A stretch of DNA of 64,000 nucleotides, taken from assembly GCF_026239655.1 (NCBI RefSeq), contig NZ_JAPIVO010000008.1:62001-126000 (forward strand), written 5' to 3'. Positions 55,847 to 64,000 of the stretch are shown here, piece after piece. Position numbers and translations under genes: made by a program. Within the stretch, counting starts at the first letter, position 1, and each line of letters begins with the position of its first letter. The notes under the pieces were generated by a model. It had not been told where the DNA came from. It ran no database searches and saw only the letters and a list, made by a program, of their open reading frames with translations. Origin of the DNA: Pedobacter sp. MR2016-24 (GTDB lineage: Bacteria > Bacteroidota > Bacteroidia > Sphingobacteriales > Sphingobacteriaceae).

Positions 55847-57073
55847 TTAAGCATTCGAATGCGCTGCGCGCTCCTGTAACCTCACAAATCTAAGGAGCAG
55901 CACTCCTATCAGCACGGTAATCAGTCCCTGAATCATTACTGTATCCGGCGTGCCAACCCATTCAGATACAGCACCTACCAGCAATCCGCCTATAGGCTGC
56001 ATCCCAAAAAATGCCATGGCATAAAAGCTGATCACCCTGCCCCGCATATCAGGATCTACAGTAGTTTGAATCAGTGTATTACTAATCGTAATCTGAGACA
56101 TCATACCAAAGCCGGATACCGCTGCAAATACCAGTGCTATGGGATAGTAAGTACTATGAGAAAAGAAAATTAAACCGCCGCCAAACACCAGCGTATTTAC
56201 CGCTAAAATCTTTCGCAGGTTACGGCCTGGTTTTAAGGAAGCCAGAAAGATTGCACCGCAAAAGGCACCCAGACCAATCACACTGTCTATCACACCAAAA
56301 GTAGATGCCGTACCTTTAAATATATCCTTGGCATATACCGGAATTAATGTGCTGAAGGGTAAAACCAGGAGACTGATCAGTCCCAGCATAATCAGGGTTA
56401 ACGAAATTGAAGGCGTTCGCCGGATATACATGAACCCTTCCTTCAGCTCACCAAATACATTTTTAGTATGCAGTTTCGCCGTATACTTCGGTAGCCTCAT
56501 CATTAACAGGGAGCCAATCACCGCTATAAAACTAACCGCATTTAAGCCGAAGCAAATATCTTCCCCAAACTTTTCCAATGCGAGCCCCGCTATCCCGGGC
56601 CCTATCAGGCGGGAAAGATTAACCATCGAAGAGTTGAGCGCCAGCGCATTCGGCAGGTCGGTTTTATCATCTACCATTTCATAAACCAATGATTGCCTCG
56701 CCGGCACGTCAAAAGCATTGATTAAGCCTAGTAAAGCGCTCAGGGCAATAATTTCCCATACCGCATAATCATAAAAAAAGATCAGTACAGTAAGCAACAC
56801 AGCCTGAATCATAGAGGCAACCTGTGTAAGCAGCAATAGTTTATACCGGTTGTAGCGGTCAGATGCCACACCACCTAAAAATGAAAAGATAAAAGAAGGG
56901 AACAGGCTCGCAAAAAGTGTAAGCCCCAGCATGAATTGTGAGTGTGTTTGTGCGTAAATCACCCAGCTTACAGCTGTTTTCTGCATCCATGTGCCGATCA
57001 GCGAAATAGATTGTCCGGCGAAATATAGTTTGTAGTTACGGCTCTTAAATGCGTTGAAAGTACTGATATTCAT
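55847..57073 (-). CDS. MFS exporter (MFS_3/EntS-like)
   Basis: 408 aa, 12 predicted membrane helices. The N-terminal FNAFKSRNYKLYFAGQSISLIGTW and SVLVYE-type loop (ARQSLVYEMV) place it in the MFS_3 group that includes the siderophore exporter EntS and multidrug pumps. Substrate not predictable. A 12-bp palindrome (TTAAACGTTTAA at 55839-55850) spans its stop. Confidence 0.85.
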   Translation of the reverse strand: MNISTFNAFKSRNYKLYFAGQSISLIGTWMQKTAVSWVIYAQTHSQFMLGLTLFASLFPSFIFSFLGGVASDRYNRYKLLLLTQVASMIQAVLLTVLIFFYDYAVWEIIALSALLGLINAFDVPARQSLVYEMVDDKTDLPNALALNSSMVNLSRLIGPGIAGLALEKFGEDICFGLNAVSFIAVIGSLLMMRLPKYTAKLHTKNVFGELKEGFMYIRRTPSISLTLIMLGLISLLVLPFSTLIPVYAKDIFKGTASTFGVIDSVIGLGAFCGAIFLASLKPGRNLRKILAVNTLVFGGGLIFFSHSTYYPIALVFAAVSGFGMMSQITISNTLIQTTVDPDMRGRVISFYAMAFFGMQPIGGLLVGAVSEWVGTPDTVMIQGLITVLIGVLLLRFVRLQERAAHSNA

Positions 57074-57140
57074 TAGCTGAATAAAGATACCAGTTTAGGA
57101 ATAAGCTGAAATCTTAATTGTATTTTTCTACAATGAAACG

Positions 57141-57183
57141 ATCATGATCTTATATATCATATACAATGATAAAAGATCATGAT
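57141..57183. repeat. 11-bp perfect inverted repeat between small gene and MFS gene
   Basis: Arms ATCATGATCTT (57141-57151) and AAGATCATGAT (57173-57183) with a 21-base AT-rich centre. On the minus strand it follows the stop of the acidic small protein and precedes the MFS start. No T-run follows, so it may be an operator or a 3' hairpin. Confidence 0.5.
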
Positions 57184-57195
57184 GGTTCCATCAAT

Positions 57196-57423
57196 TTATT
57201 TTCTGTCAGGCTGGCCAGGTGCAATACCTTTATCGGGATCCAGCGTGAAAGCAGCTTCAGATGCCTTGTCAGCCTGTTCCAAATGGTCAATCTCAGTTGC
57301 AGTTTCATCTTCTTCAGAAGGCGGGACTGCATCTATACCATCAGATTGTACATCTTGCTGACTTCTCTGATCATCAGCTGCATCTTCATTTTCTGCTATT
57401 ATATCGTTTTCTGGAATATTCAT
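57196..57423 (-). CDS. small acidic hypothetical protein
   Basis: 75 aa, very acidic (many Asp/Glu), predicted disordered, ending DPDKGIAPGQPDRK. The composition contrasts with alternative frames on the plus strand, which are cysteine-rich and phenylalanine-rich and look like shadows. Start ATG at 57423. Function unknown. Confidence 0.6.
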   Translation of the reverse strand: MNIPENDIIAENEDAADDQRSQQDVQSDGIDAVPPSEEDETATEIDHLEQADKASEAAFTLDPDKGIAPGQPDRK

Positions 57424-57495
57424 AATATGTATTTTTATATATCTTTAAACAGAAATAATAATGCCTTGTTTTAAAATTATTCTAAATCAATTAAC

Positions 57496-57765
57496 ATGGA
57501 AGATCAGATCTGTAGCCATATCAGCGCAATTAAAGCGTTAAAAACAGCTAAAGCCCAGGTATGCGAAGAATGTGTAAAGGTAAACAGTACCTGGGTGCAT
57601 TTACTTACGTGCCAGACTTGCGGTGTCACTCTCTGTTGCGATCAATCGCCTTTAAAACACATGACTGCACATTTTCACCACTCAGCCCATCCGGTAATTA
57701 TATCTTCCGAAGAAGGGGAAAGATGGCTGTGGTGTTATGTGGATGAAGCTTTTGCCGAATATTAG
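57496..57765 (+). CDS. UBP-type zinc-finger protein
   Basis: 89 aa. Cys and His in CEECV, LLTCQTCGVTLCC and HMTAHFHHSAHP fit the ZnF-UBP fold (three zinc-type clusters), which in eukaryotes binds ubiquitin C-termini. Stand-alone bacterial copies are common in Bacteroidota, and their partner is unknown. Flanked by small stress-type genes. Confidence 0.85.
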   Translation: MEDQICSHISAIKALKTAKAQVCEECVKVNSTWVHLLTCQTCGVTLCCDQSPLKHMTAHFHHSAHPVIISSEEGERWLWCYVDEAFAEY

Positions 57766-57769
57766 TCGC

Positions 57770-58093
57770 CTATTCCTCTACAGGCAACTGTCTAGATTTT
57801 GGTCCTGTCTGCTTTAACGTTGTTTTCGTTGTATCCACTGCATCAGGGCCAGTCAGGTGATCTGCTTTTTCTTTTATATTTGCCCGCAGATCAGGAATAG
57901 CATGATCTTTACTATCCGCTGCAACTGTGTCCGCCAAACCAACCAGCCCTTTCAGGTCATTAGTTAATCTTTTCCTTACTGCTTTAATATTTTTTGGTGC
58001 AAATAATACACCAAGGGCAGCACCGACGGCAATTCCTGCGATCAGGGCAATACTGTTCATCGTTGAATCTGTTCTTCTTAATTTCATAGCCAT
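57770..58093 (-). CDS. YtxH domain protein
   Basis: 107 aa. One Gly/Ala-rich membrane helix (IALIAGIAVGAALGVLFAP) followed by a Lys/Arg-rich helix: the YtxH family, a stress-related single-span protein of unknown mechanism. Four bases from the convergent zinc-finger gene. Confidence 0.85.
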   Translation of the reverse strand: MAMKLRRTDSTMNSIALIAGIAVGAALGVLFAPKNIKAVRKRLTNDLKGLVGLADTVAADSKDHAIPDLRANIKEKADHLTGPDAVDTTKTTLKQTGPKSRQLPVEE

Positions 58094-58113
58094 TTAATTT
58101 TAATGTTTAACAA

Positions 58114-58338
58114 TTACATACCTTCCTGCGCTTCTATGGCCTGACCAATCGAGTTCAATAATAACTCATCGATATCATCACTCGTGTTCCAGGTAACGCC
58201 ATTCTCCAAGACATCAGGATAAATTTTACCCAGCACTTCTTCCTCCTGCATAATTTTAAACTGCCCATCCTCTTCCTGCTGCACAGTATAGGTGATACTC
58301 AAACCACCCGTCGCTACTTCAATTTCATAAGGTTCCAT
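58114..58338 (-). CDS. small hypothetical protein
   Basis: 74 aa, acidic, soluble, with alternating short strands (EIEVATGGLSITYTV, QFKIMQEEEVLGKIY) and a C-terminal helix. I do not recognise the family. It is 20 bases upstream of the YtxH gene on the same strand. Confidence 0.65.
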   Translation of the reverse strand: MEPYEIEVATGGLSITYTVQQEEDGQFKIMQEEEVLGKIYPDVLENGVTWNTSDDIDELLLNSIGQAIEAQEGM

Positions 58339-58485
58339 ATCGTTGATTTAATTCTGTTTTTTTAATCTGAAAATACTAACAACCTTATCTGCATTTGGTT
58401 TAATCTTTTCCAATCAAAGCTGCAGCTTGCGCAGCAATTCGTAGTTTAGCGGCTTAATTTCAGGTTCTCCAGAATTAATTAGCAC

Positions 58486-58932
58486 ATGTTTATAAACTAT
58501 ACCATCAATAAATTAACAACAATTGATTATCCGGCAATCCTAACGCTTTGGGAGTCATCCGTCAGGGCCACACATCACTTTTTAGCAGAACCAGACATCC
58601 GGGTATATAAGTCCCTGCTCAGCGATGCTCATTTCGATCAGCTCCAGCTCTTTGGGGTCATAGGAGAAAAAGGTGAATTGAAGGGTTTTATCGCTATTGA
58701 GGATAAAAAGATACAAATGCTGTTTATATCCCCGGCGGCCAGAGGAACAGGGATTGGTAAAGCGCTGATTAATTATGTTTTTCAGCATCTCCATGTAAAG
58801 ACCGTAGATGTGAACGAACAAAACCTTCAGGCATATGATTTCTACAAGTATTTGGGCTTTGCAGTAACAGAACGTTCCGAATGTGATGGAATTGGTAAAC
58901 CTTTTCCCATTATTTCCATGAAACTTCCTTAA
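58486..58932 (+). CDS. GNAT family N-acetyltransferase
   Basis: 148 aa. The acetyl-CoA motif A RGTGIGKALINYVF is at about residues 86-99, and KYLGF near the end is motif B. Substrate unknown. Transcribed toward the M1 peptidase gene with a 78-base gap. Confidence 0.85.
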   Translation: MFINYTINKLTTIDYPAILTLWESSVRATHHFLAEPDIRVYKSLLSDAHFDQLQLFGVIGEKGELKGFIAIEDKKIQMLFISPAARGTGIGKALINYVFQHLHVKTVDVNEQNLQAYDFYKYLGFAVTERSECDGIGKPFPIISMKLP

Positions 58933-59010
58933 TTCAATCTCATTTATGCGTTAAAAACGTGAGTTTTAAATTATACTCCTTAGATTTAAGCCAAATACAA
59001 TTTATTTTCT

Positions 59011-61506
59011 ATGCAAATCAATTCTAAAGACTGCCAGCGTGCAGTAGTTAATGCTTTATTGATCCTCGGTATTGGCCTAACGGTACCAGTAGCAGCACAG
59101 GACAAAAAAGATGATCCCCTGCTTAAAATTTACCGGGCTACGCCTGATAAAATTAATGACCTTGTCCACACTAAACTGGATGTACGTTTTGACTATAAAA
59201 AGCGCTACCTGTACGGAAAAGAATGGGTGACTTTAAAGCCGCATATCAACCCGACCGATTCCTTGCGTCTGGATGCAAAAGGCATGGATATTAAAACGGT
59301 TGCTGTAGTTAAGGAGGGCAAAACCATACCGTTGAAATATAAATATGACAGCCTTTTCTTAGTCATCAAACTAGATAAAGTATATAGAGACACCGAAAAA
59401 TATACCCTTTACATCGATTATACAGCAAAACCTGATGAGTTGAAAATTGAAGCCGGACAAGCCATTACTGACGCTAAAGGATTATATTTTATCAATCCGG
59501 ACAGCACTGAAAAAGGCAAACCCGTACAGATCTGGACACAGGGAGAGCTGGAAAGTTCTTCTGTATGGTTCCCGACAATCGACCATACCAACCAAAAGAC
59601 AACACAGGAAATCAGCATGACTGTACCTGCAAAATATGTAACCCTTTCCAATGGTCGTTTAGCAGCCCAGAAAAAAAATACGGATGGCACGCGTACAGAT
59701 ACCTGGAAAATGGAGCTCCCGCATTCGCCTTACCTGTTTATGATGGCTGTGGGAGATTTCAAAATCTACCGCGATAAATGGAGAGACAAAGAAGTAAGTT
59801 ATTACCTGGAACCTAAATATGCACCTTATGCAAAAGATATTTTTGGTTTTACCGCAGAGGCGATGGAATTCTATTCTAAATTACTGGGTGTAGATTATCC
59901 ATGGAATAAATATTCGCAAATTGTAGTACGCGATTTTGTGAGTGGTGCAATGGAAAACACTACCGCTACCTTACATGGTTCTTATGTACAGGGAACGGCA
60001 AAAGAACTGGCAGACCGTTATTTCGATCATGGCAGAAGTACAATTGTACATGAGCTTTTTCACCAGTGGTTTGGTGATTATGTAACCGCAGAAAGCTGGA
60101 GCAATATTACCGTGAATGAGTCCTTTGCCAATTTTAGTGAAACCCTGTGGGCCGAACATAAATATGGTCAGGATGCCGGTGATGATCATAACCATGAAGC
60201 CATGATGGAATACCTGGCTAATCCGGCAAATGCGAAAAAAGACCTGGTACGTTTCCATTACCATGCTGCGCTTGACGTATTTGATGCTGTTTCTTATCAG
60301 AAAGGTGGCCGTATTTTAAATATGCTCCGCACTTATTTAGGTGCACCTGCATTTTTCAAAGGGCTTAATATTTATTTAAAGAGCAATGCATTCAAAAATG
60401 GCGAGGCGCAACAATTACGCCTTGCATTGGAAGAAGCAAGTGGAAAAGATCTGAACTGGTTTTTTAACCAATGGTATTATTCATCTGGCCACCCATTGTT
60501 AGACATCAGCTACAAATGGGATGCGGCTACAAAAACACAAACTGTTTATCTGAAACAAACTCAGGAAGGTAATGCCTTTGTACTTCCTATGGCTGTTGAT
60601 GTGTATGTTGGTGGTAAAAAAGAGCGTCATGAGATCTGGATGCGCAGCAAGTCAGATACGCTGACATTTGTTACCGCAGCTCAGCCAGACCTGGTAAATG
60701 TAGATGCCGATAAAATTATATTAAGTCAGAAAACTGATCACCAGTCGCTCGAAAACTTCCTGTTTCAATATCAGCATGCACCATTATACATGGACAGACT
60801 GGAAGCTGTTGAAGCCGCAGCAAAACAGCAGGCAGACCCTATTGCTCAGAAAATTTTAACTGCAGCGCTGACTGATAAATATTATGTATTGCGCTTAAAA
60901 ACACTGCAATCTATTGGTAAAGACAATGCAGCATTATTAACTTCAGTAACTCCATTGGTGCTTAAAATGGCTAAAACTGATGAAAACAGCCTGGTAAAAG
61001 CTGCGGCCATTACCATGATCAGCAGCAATAAAGGTGCAGATCAATACCTTTCTCTTTATCAGGATGCGATTAAAAATCCATCTTATGCCGTTCAGGGTGC
61101 TGGTCTGAGTGCTTTCGCACAATTACAGCCTGCGGCAGCATTAGCTATGGCAAAATCACTGGAAAAAGACAGTGGAGGAGACCTGGTTCCTGCTATTATG
61201 GGAATCTATGCAGAACAGGGTGCTGATGCAGAATGGCCTTACGTGAACAGCAACTTCAAACAAGCCGGCGCGCAGGAAAAGTTCGATATGATGAAAAGTT
61301 ATATTGCTCTGGTTGCCCGCTTAAAAAATCCGGAATATGCACAGCAAGGTGTAGCTTCCATTAAAGATTTCGGTGTAGCCTTCAAATCTTATGGTGTTGG
61401 CCCGCAAATATCCGGCGCACTAAAATTTATAAAAGGAGAAAGACAAAAAGCAGGTGATACGACTACTGGTAAATTTATCGATGATGCGATAGAGCAGTTG
61501 AAATAA
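59011..61506 (+). CDS. M1 family metallopeptidase
   Basis: 831 aa exported aminopeptidase-like enzyme. After a signal peptide (ending VAAQDK) the protein has GAMEN (about 312-316) for the free N-terminus, and the zinc motif HELFH (347-351) with the third ligand Glu370 in TVNESFA, exactly the HExxH-x18-E spacing. The C-terminal third is a HEAT-like helical repeat domain, which shapes the substrate cavity. Confidence 0.93.
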   Translation: MQINSKDCQRAVVNALLILGIGLTVPVAAQDKKDDPLLKIYRATPDKINDLVHTKLDVRFDYKKRYLYGKEWVTLKPHINPTDSLRLDAKGMDIKTVAVVKEGKTIPLKYKYDSLFLVIKLDKVYRDTEKYTLYIDYTAKPDELKIEAGQAITDAKGLYFINPDSTEKGKPVQIWTQGELESSSVWFPTIDHTNQKTTQEISMTVPAKYVTLSNGRLAAQKKNTDGTRTDTWKMELPHSPYLFMMAVGDFKIYRDKWRDKEVSYYLEPKYAPYAKDIFGFTAEAMEFYSKLLGVDYPWNKYSQIVVRDFVSGAMENTTATLHGSYVQGTAKELADRYFDHGRSTIVHELFHQWFGDYVTAESWSNITVNESFANFSETLWAEHKYGQDAGDDHNHEAMMEYLANPANAKKDLVRFHYHAALDVFDAVSYQKGGRILNMLRTYLGAPAFFKGLNIYLKSNAFKNGEAQQLRLALEEASGKDLNWFFNQWYYSSGHPLLDISYKWDAATKTQTVYLKQTQEGNAFVLPMAVDVYVGGKKERHEIWMRSKSDTLTFVTAAQPDLVNVDADKIILSQKTDHQSLENFLFQYQHAPLYMDRLEAVEAAAKQQADPIAQKILTAALTDKYYVLRLKTLQSIGKDNAALLTSVTPLVLKMAKTDENSLVKAAAITMISSNKGADQYLSLYQDAIKNPSYAVQGAGLSAFAQLQPAAALAMAKSLEKDSGGDLVPAIMGIYAEQGADAEWPYVNSNFKQAGAQEKFDMMKSYIALVARLKNPEYAQQGVASIKDFGVAFKSYGVGPQISGALKFIKGERQKAGDTTTGKFIDDAIEQLK

Positions 61507-61522
61507 CCGTTTTAATAAACTG

Positions 61523-61567
61523 AAAGCCCTGTTTAGCAGCTCAATGATGCTGTTAAACGGGGCTTTT
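61523..61567. terminator. terminator between the M1 peptidase and GH43 genes
   Basis: AAAGCCCTGTTTAGCAGC pairs with GCTGTTAAACGGGGCTTT with one mismatch region, with an 8-base loop and a T-run. Confidence 0.85.
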
Positions 61568-61608
61568 CACGTTAAAGCCTGCCAGTTCATACTGGTCGCA
61601 GGCTATAC

Positions 61609-62616
61609 CTATTGTGATGAAACAACGGGCCAGCCTTTTATCCAGTCCAGTTTTTCTATTCTGAGTTTAGCATGTCCCTTGTCACGCGCATCATAACCGT
61701 GAAAAATAAGATAATCAGTGTCATTAAAATGACAGACGGCGTTGTGTCCTGTGCCATACCAGTTTTTATCACCCTTAAGTAATAATGTACCACCACCCTT
61801 AGCCATAGGCACCTGATCATAGTCAACATAAGGCCCTCTTATCGATTTTGAGCGTCCTACTATCATTTTATAAGTACTCTTTTCCCCTTTGCAGCAATAG
61901 TCGATTGATGCAAAAAGATAATAATACCCCCCTTTTTTAAATAGAAACGGTGCTTCGATCGCGTTACCTCCTGCATCAGCCGGATTACCGTCTACAGATG
62001 GCGGATTTGGCGCGGCGGGATCTTTCTTACGGCTGGCAATTGTCGGAATTCCGGCAATATCCTTTGCCGAGTGTACCAGGTCTTTATCCAGTTTCAGCAG
62101 CTTAATCCCATCCCAGAAAGAACCGAAAACCATCCAGGCCCTGCCTGTCTGATCTTTAATCACATTAGGATCAATTGCGTTCCAGTTTGTTTTTCCGGGT
62201 ACAGACTGGATCACCTTACCCTGATCTACCCATTTAAAGTCTGGCGATGACGGGTCTAAAGTTTTGTTCGTTGCCACCCCGATGGCAGAGGTATTCTTAC
62301 CAAATGCAGAAACAGAATAATACAGGTAATACCTGTTGTTGCTGAAAAAGATATCCGGTGCCCAGATATGCCCTTTAAAATAGGGGATATCTTTTACTGC
62401 CCATTGTGGTGGCGTGCTGAATACAGCAGCTTCCTTTTTCCAGGATTTCATATCTCTGGAACTCCAGACATCGATTCCCCATCCTGTGCAAAAAAGATAG
62501 AAGGTATCGCCTTGCCTGGCCATCACCGGATCATGTGCAGAGATGCCGGTTTGATATTCCTGGGCATTCAGATGAAGTCCCAGGAATAAAAATAGTGATC
62601 CTAAAAAAAGTCTCAT
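61609..62616 (-). CDS. GH43 arabinan endo-1,5-alpha-L-arabinosidase-like enzyme
   Basis: 335 aa secreted glycosidase with signal peptide (ending LHLNAQ). The five-bladed propeller's catalytic residues appear as Asp29 in HDPVMARQ, Asp of NAIDPNVIKD (about residue 150) and Glu of NAIEAPFLF (about 218). GTGHNAVCHF is the conserved calcium/chloride-site His segment. Likely an arabinan- or arabinoxylan-side enzyme. Twelve bases after the GH51 gene. Confidence 0.9.
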   Translation of the reverse strand: MRLFLGSLFLFLGLHLNAQEYQTGISAHDPVMARQGDTFYLFCTGWGIDVWSSRDMKSWKKEAAVFSTPPQWAVKDIPYFKGHIWAPDIFFSNNRYYLYYSVSAFGKNTSAIGVATNKTLDPSSPDFKWVDQGKVIQSVPGKTNWNAIDPNVIKDQTGRAWMVFGSFWDGIKLLKLDKDLVHSAKDIAGIPTIASRKKDPAAPNPPSVDGNPADAGGNAIEAPFLFKKGGYYYLFASIDYCCKGEKSTYKMIVGRSKSIRGPYVDYDQVPMAKGGGTLLLKGDKNWYGTGHNAVCHFNDTDYLIFHGYDARDKGHAKLRIEKLDWIKGWPVVSSQ

Positions 62617-62627
62617 TTAGCTGTTGT

Positions 62628-64000
62628 TTAGTTCATCGGGATACGTATCAAACTGAATGAATAAGGTGCAGCATTCAGTACTACGGTGTTGTTTTTTATG
62701 GTCAGCCCCTCATCTTTCGGACTCACATGAATAGCATCCTTGAAAGTATTCACCGCTTTAAGGTCATTCTGCATTTGCGTCAGGGTACCTTCAGCAGCTA
62801 GTTTATATTTGCCTTTGATCGTAATATTTCTATTGATTGCAGTAGCAGAGGCATTGATCACTTTAATAATTACTTCCTTTTTTTTCCTGTCAATCACCGC
62901 AGATGCATACAGGCTATCCTGACCAGCGATGACCTTATTGTTGCTGAGGATACTCACTACGTCTGTACCTTTATTCAGGGAATACAATTTCTGAACATAA
63001 TAATTAGGCGTTCCGTAAACATGCAGGTTATCTACCCAGATCATATCCGGAGTCCATTGCCAACCTTCCGCATTGGCAAATAAAGGTGCGTAAGAAGCCA
63101 TATGTACCACTCCTGCATTTCTTTCCAGTCCTGTCATAAATGCTGCCTCTGCAATGGCACATTGCCAGTTGTTCTGATTTTTAGGATTGGTGGTACTGAT
63201 ACTCTGTGCCGCATATTCACCGGCAAAAACTTTAGAACCGTTCCTGTCATAGCCGTCGTATCTTTTTGCATTATCCAGAAACCATTGTGGTGAACGGTAA
63301 TAATGTTCATCAATAATATCTGCTTTCATCTTTCTGAGCGGCGTATTCAGAAGGTCAAAGCGTTCCCCAACCGGGTCTGTACCAGAACTGTTGATCAGGC
63401 GGATATCCGGGTATTTACTCTTTAGTGCTTTCGTAAATAAAGCGAGACGTTCCAGGTATTGTGGTCCCCAGTTCTCATTGCCAATACCCATCATTTTCAA
63501 GTTAAATGGTGCAGGATGCCCCATTTCTGCTCTCACCTTTCCCCACGGACTATTGATATCACCATTCGCAAACTCGATCAGATCGAGCGCATCCTGGATA
63601 TAAGGATCAAGCTCATCTAAAGGAACAAGTTCTGCCGTATTAAACTGACAAGCCATACCGCAATTCAGGATAGGCAGCGCTTCCGCACCAATATCTTCAG
63701 ATAACTGGAAGTATTCGTAGAATCCCAGACCAAAAGTCTGGTAATAATCTGGCGAAGGGCGATGTGCAAATTCTGTGTTCCAGCGGTTCACGATCAGCTC
63801 ACGACTTTCTACGGGACCTATCGTCTTTTTCCATTGGTATCGGGTAGAAAGCTCATGACCTTCTACAATACATCCACCCGGAAAACGAATAAACCCGGGC
63901 TTCATGTCAGCCAGCATCTGCACCATATCAGCACGTAAACCGCCTTTGCGATTTTTCCAGGTATCTCCAGGGAATAAAGAAATCATATCCAGGTCAATCT
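62628..64000 (-). CDS. GH51 alpha-L-arabinofuranosidase (5' end outside the window)
   Basis: At least 457 residues, open to the window edge, so the N-terminus is missing. RFPGGCIVEG, the acid/base Glu in GIGNENWG, and the nucleophile Glu in VFAGEYAAQ mark the GH51 barrel; a C-terminal beta domain follows. It removes arabinofuranosyl groups from arabinan or arabinoxylan, matching the GH43 gene downstream as part of an arabinose-polymer locus. Confidence 0.92.
   Translation of the reverse strand, partial: IDLDMISLFPGDTWKNRKGGLRADMVQMLADMKPGFIRFPGGCIVEGHELSTRYQWKKTIGPVESRELIVNRWNTEFAHRPSPDYYQTFGLGFYEYFQLSEDIGAEALPILNCGMACQFNTAELVPLDELDPYIQDALDLIEFANGDINSPWGKVRAEMGHPAPFNLKMMGIGNENWGPQYLERLALFTKALKSKYPDIRLINSSGTDPVGERFDLLNTPLRKMKADIIDEHYYRSPQWFLDNAKRYDGYDRNGSKVFAGEYAAQSISTTNPKNQNNWQCAIAEAAFMTGLERNAGVVHMASYAPLFANAEGWQWTPDMIWVDNLHVYGTPNYYVQKLYSLNKGTDVVSILSNNKVIAGQDSLYASAVIDRKKKEVIIKVINASATAINRNITIKGKYKLAAEGTLTQMQNDLKAVNTFKDAIHVSPKDEGLTIKNNTVVLNAAPYSFSLIRIPMN

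Noticed and set aside
57166-57474. Plus-strand frames opposite the acidic small gene
   Set aside because: Phe/Ile/Cys-rich translations without family features; the minus-strand frame has a more protein-like composition.

Overview
The window looks like chromosome of a Bacteroidota organism, most likely Sphingobacteriaceae and close to Pedobacter. Supporting signs are the large IspG, a TamB-TamL pair, the HemC-HemD fusion, HmuY and ORF6N genes, TTG starts, almost no Shine-Dalgarno sequences, and several Bacteroidota-type -7 boxes (TAnnTTTG). Most genes are housekeeping or common accessory genes. There is no tRNA, rRNA, CRISPR array, prophage or intact insertion sequence that I can support.

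Layout. 1-5572 (minus): heme synthesis genes hemA, then hemCD-hemB-hemL from their own promoter, followed at the window edge by the start of a sensor histidine kinase. 5743-6564: alpha/beta hydrolase. 6565-11554 (minus): a tight run SDR, PspC, LiaF-like, RDD/GYF and ispG. 11698-14088 (plus): MlaE, MlaF and a methyltransferase. 14112-17977: HmuY lipoprotein, an unknown lipoprotein, L,D-transpeptidase and HupE-like protein. 17978-19242: a non-coding stretch with an 11-bp-phased, dyad-symmetric repeat array and a decayed ORF6N gene. 19243-22962 (minus): topoisomerase IV A and cytidine deaminase. 23203-31533 (plus): tamB-tamL-yihY. 31549-33453 (minus): topoisomerase IV B. 33561-36519 (plus): APC permease and a DEAD-box helicase. 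36580-40912 (minus): TonB-dependent-receptor-like barrel, fatty acid desaturase and cupin.

41165-43073: fabF and a convergent TetR regulator; both have a TACC-N4-GGTA palindrome upstream. 43097-48801: a xylose locus, with a LacI regulator divergent from xylB-xylA-symporter and a perfect 12-bp operator between them. 49048-55031 (minus): porin, dicarboxylate permease and sdhCAB, preceded by a consensus FNR-type box and a CRP-type box 22 bp apart. 55334-58338: response regulator, MFS exporter and four small proteins. 58486-61506 (plus): GNAT acetyltransferase and M1 aminopeptidase. 61609-64000 (minus): GH43 arabinanase and a GH51 arabinofuranosidase cut by the window end.

Physiologically the window covers heme supply, envelope biogenesis and homeostasis (TamB/TamL, Mla, PspC/LiaF), chromosome topology, pentose and arabinan use, and dicarboxylate uptake coupled to a succinate:quinone oxidoreductase. 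The least explained signals are the 11-bp repeat array at 18114-18266, the paired FNR/CRP sites at 55058-55094, the shared TetR-like operator, and a clamp-binding-like QLGLF peptide at the extreme end of ParC.
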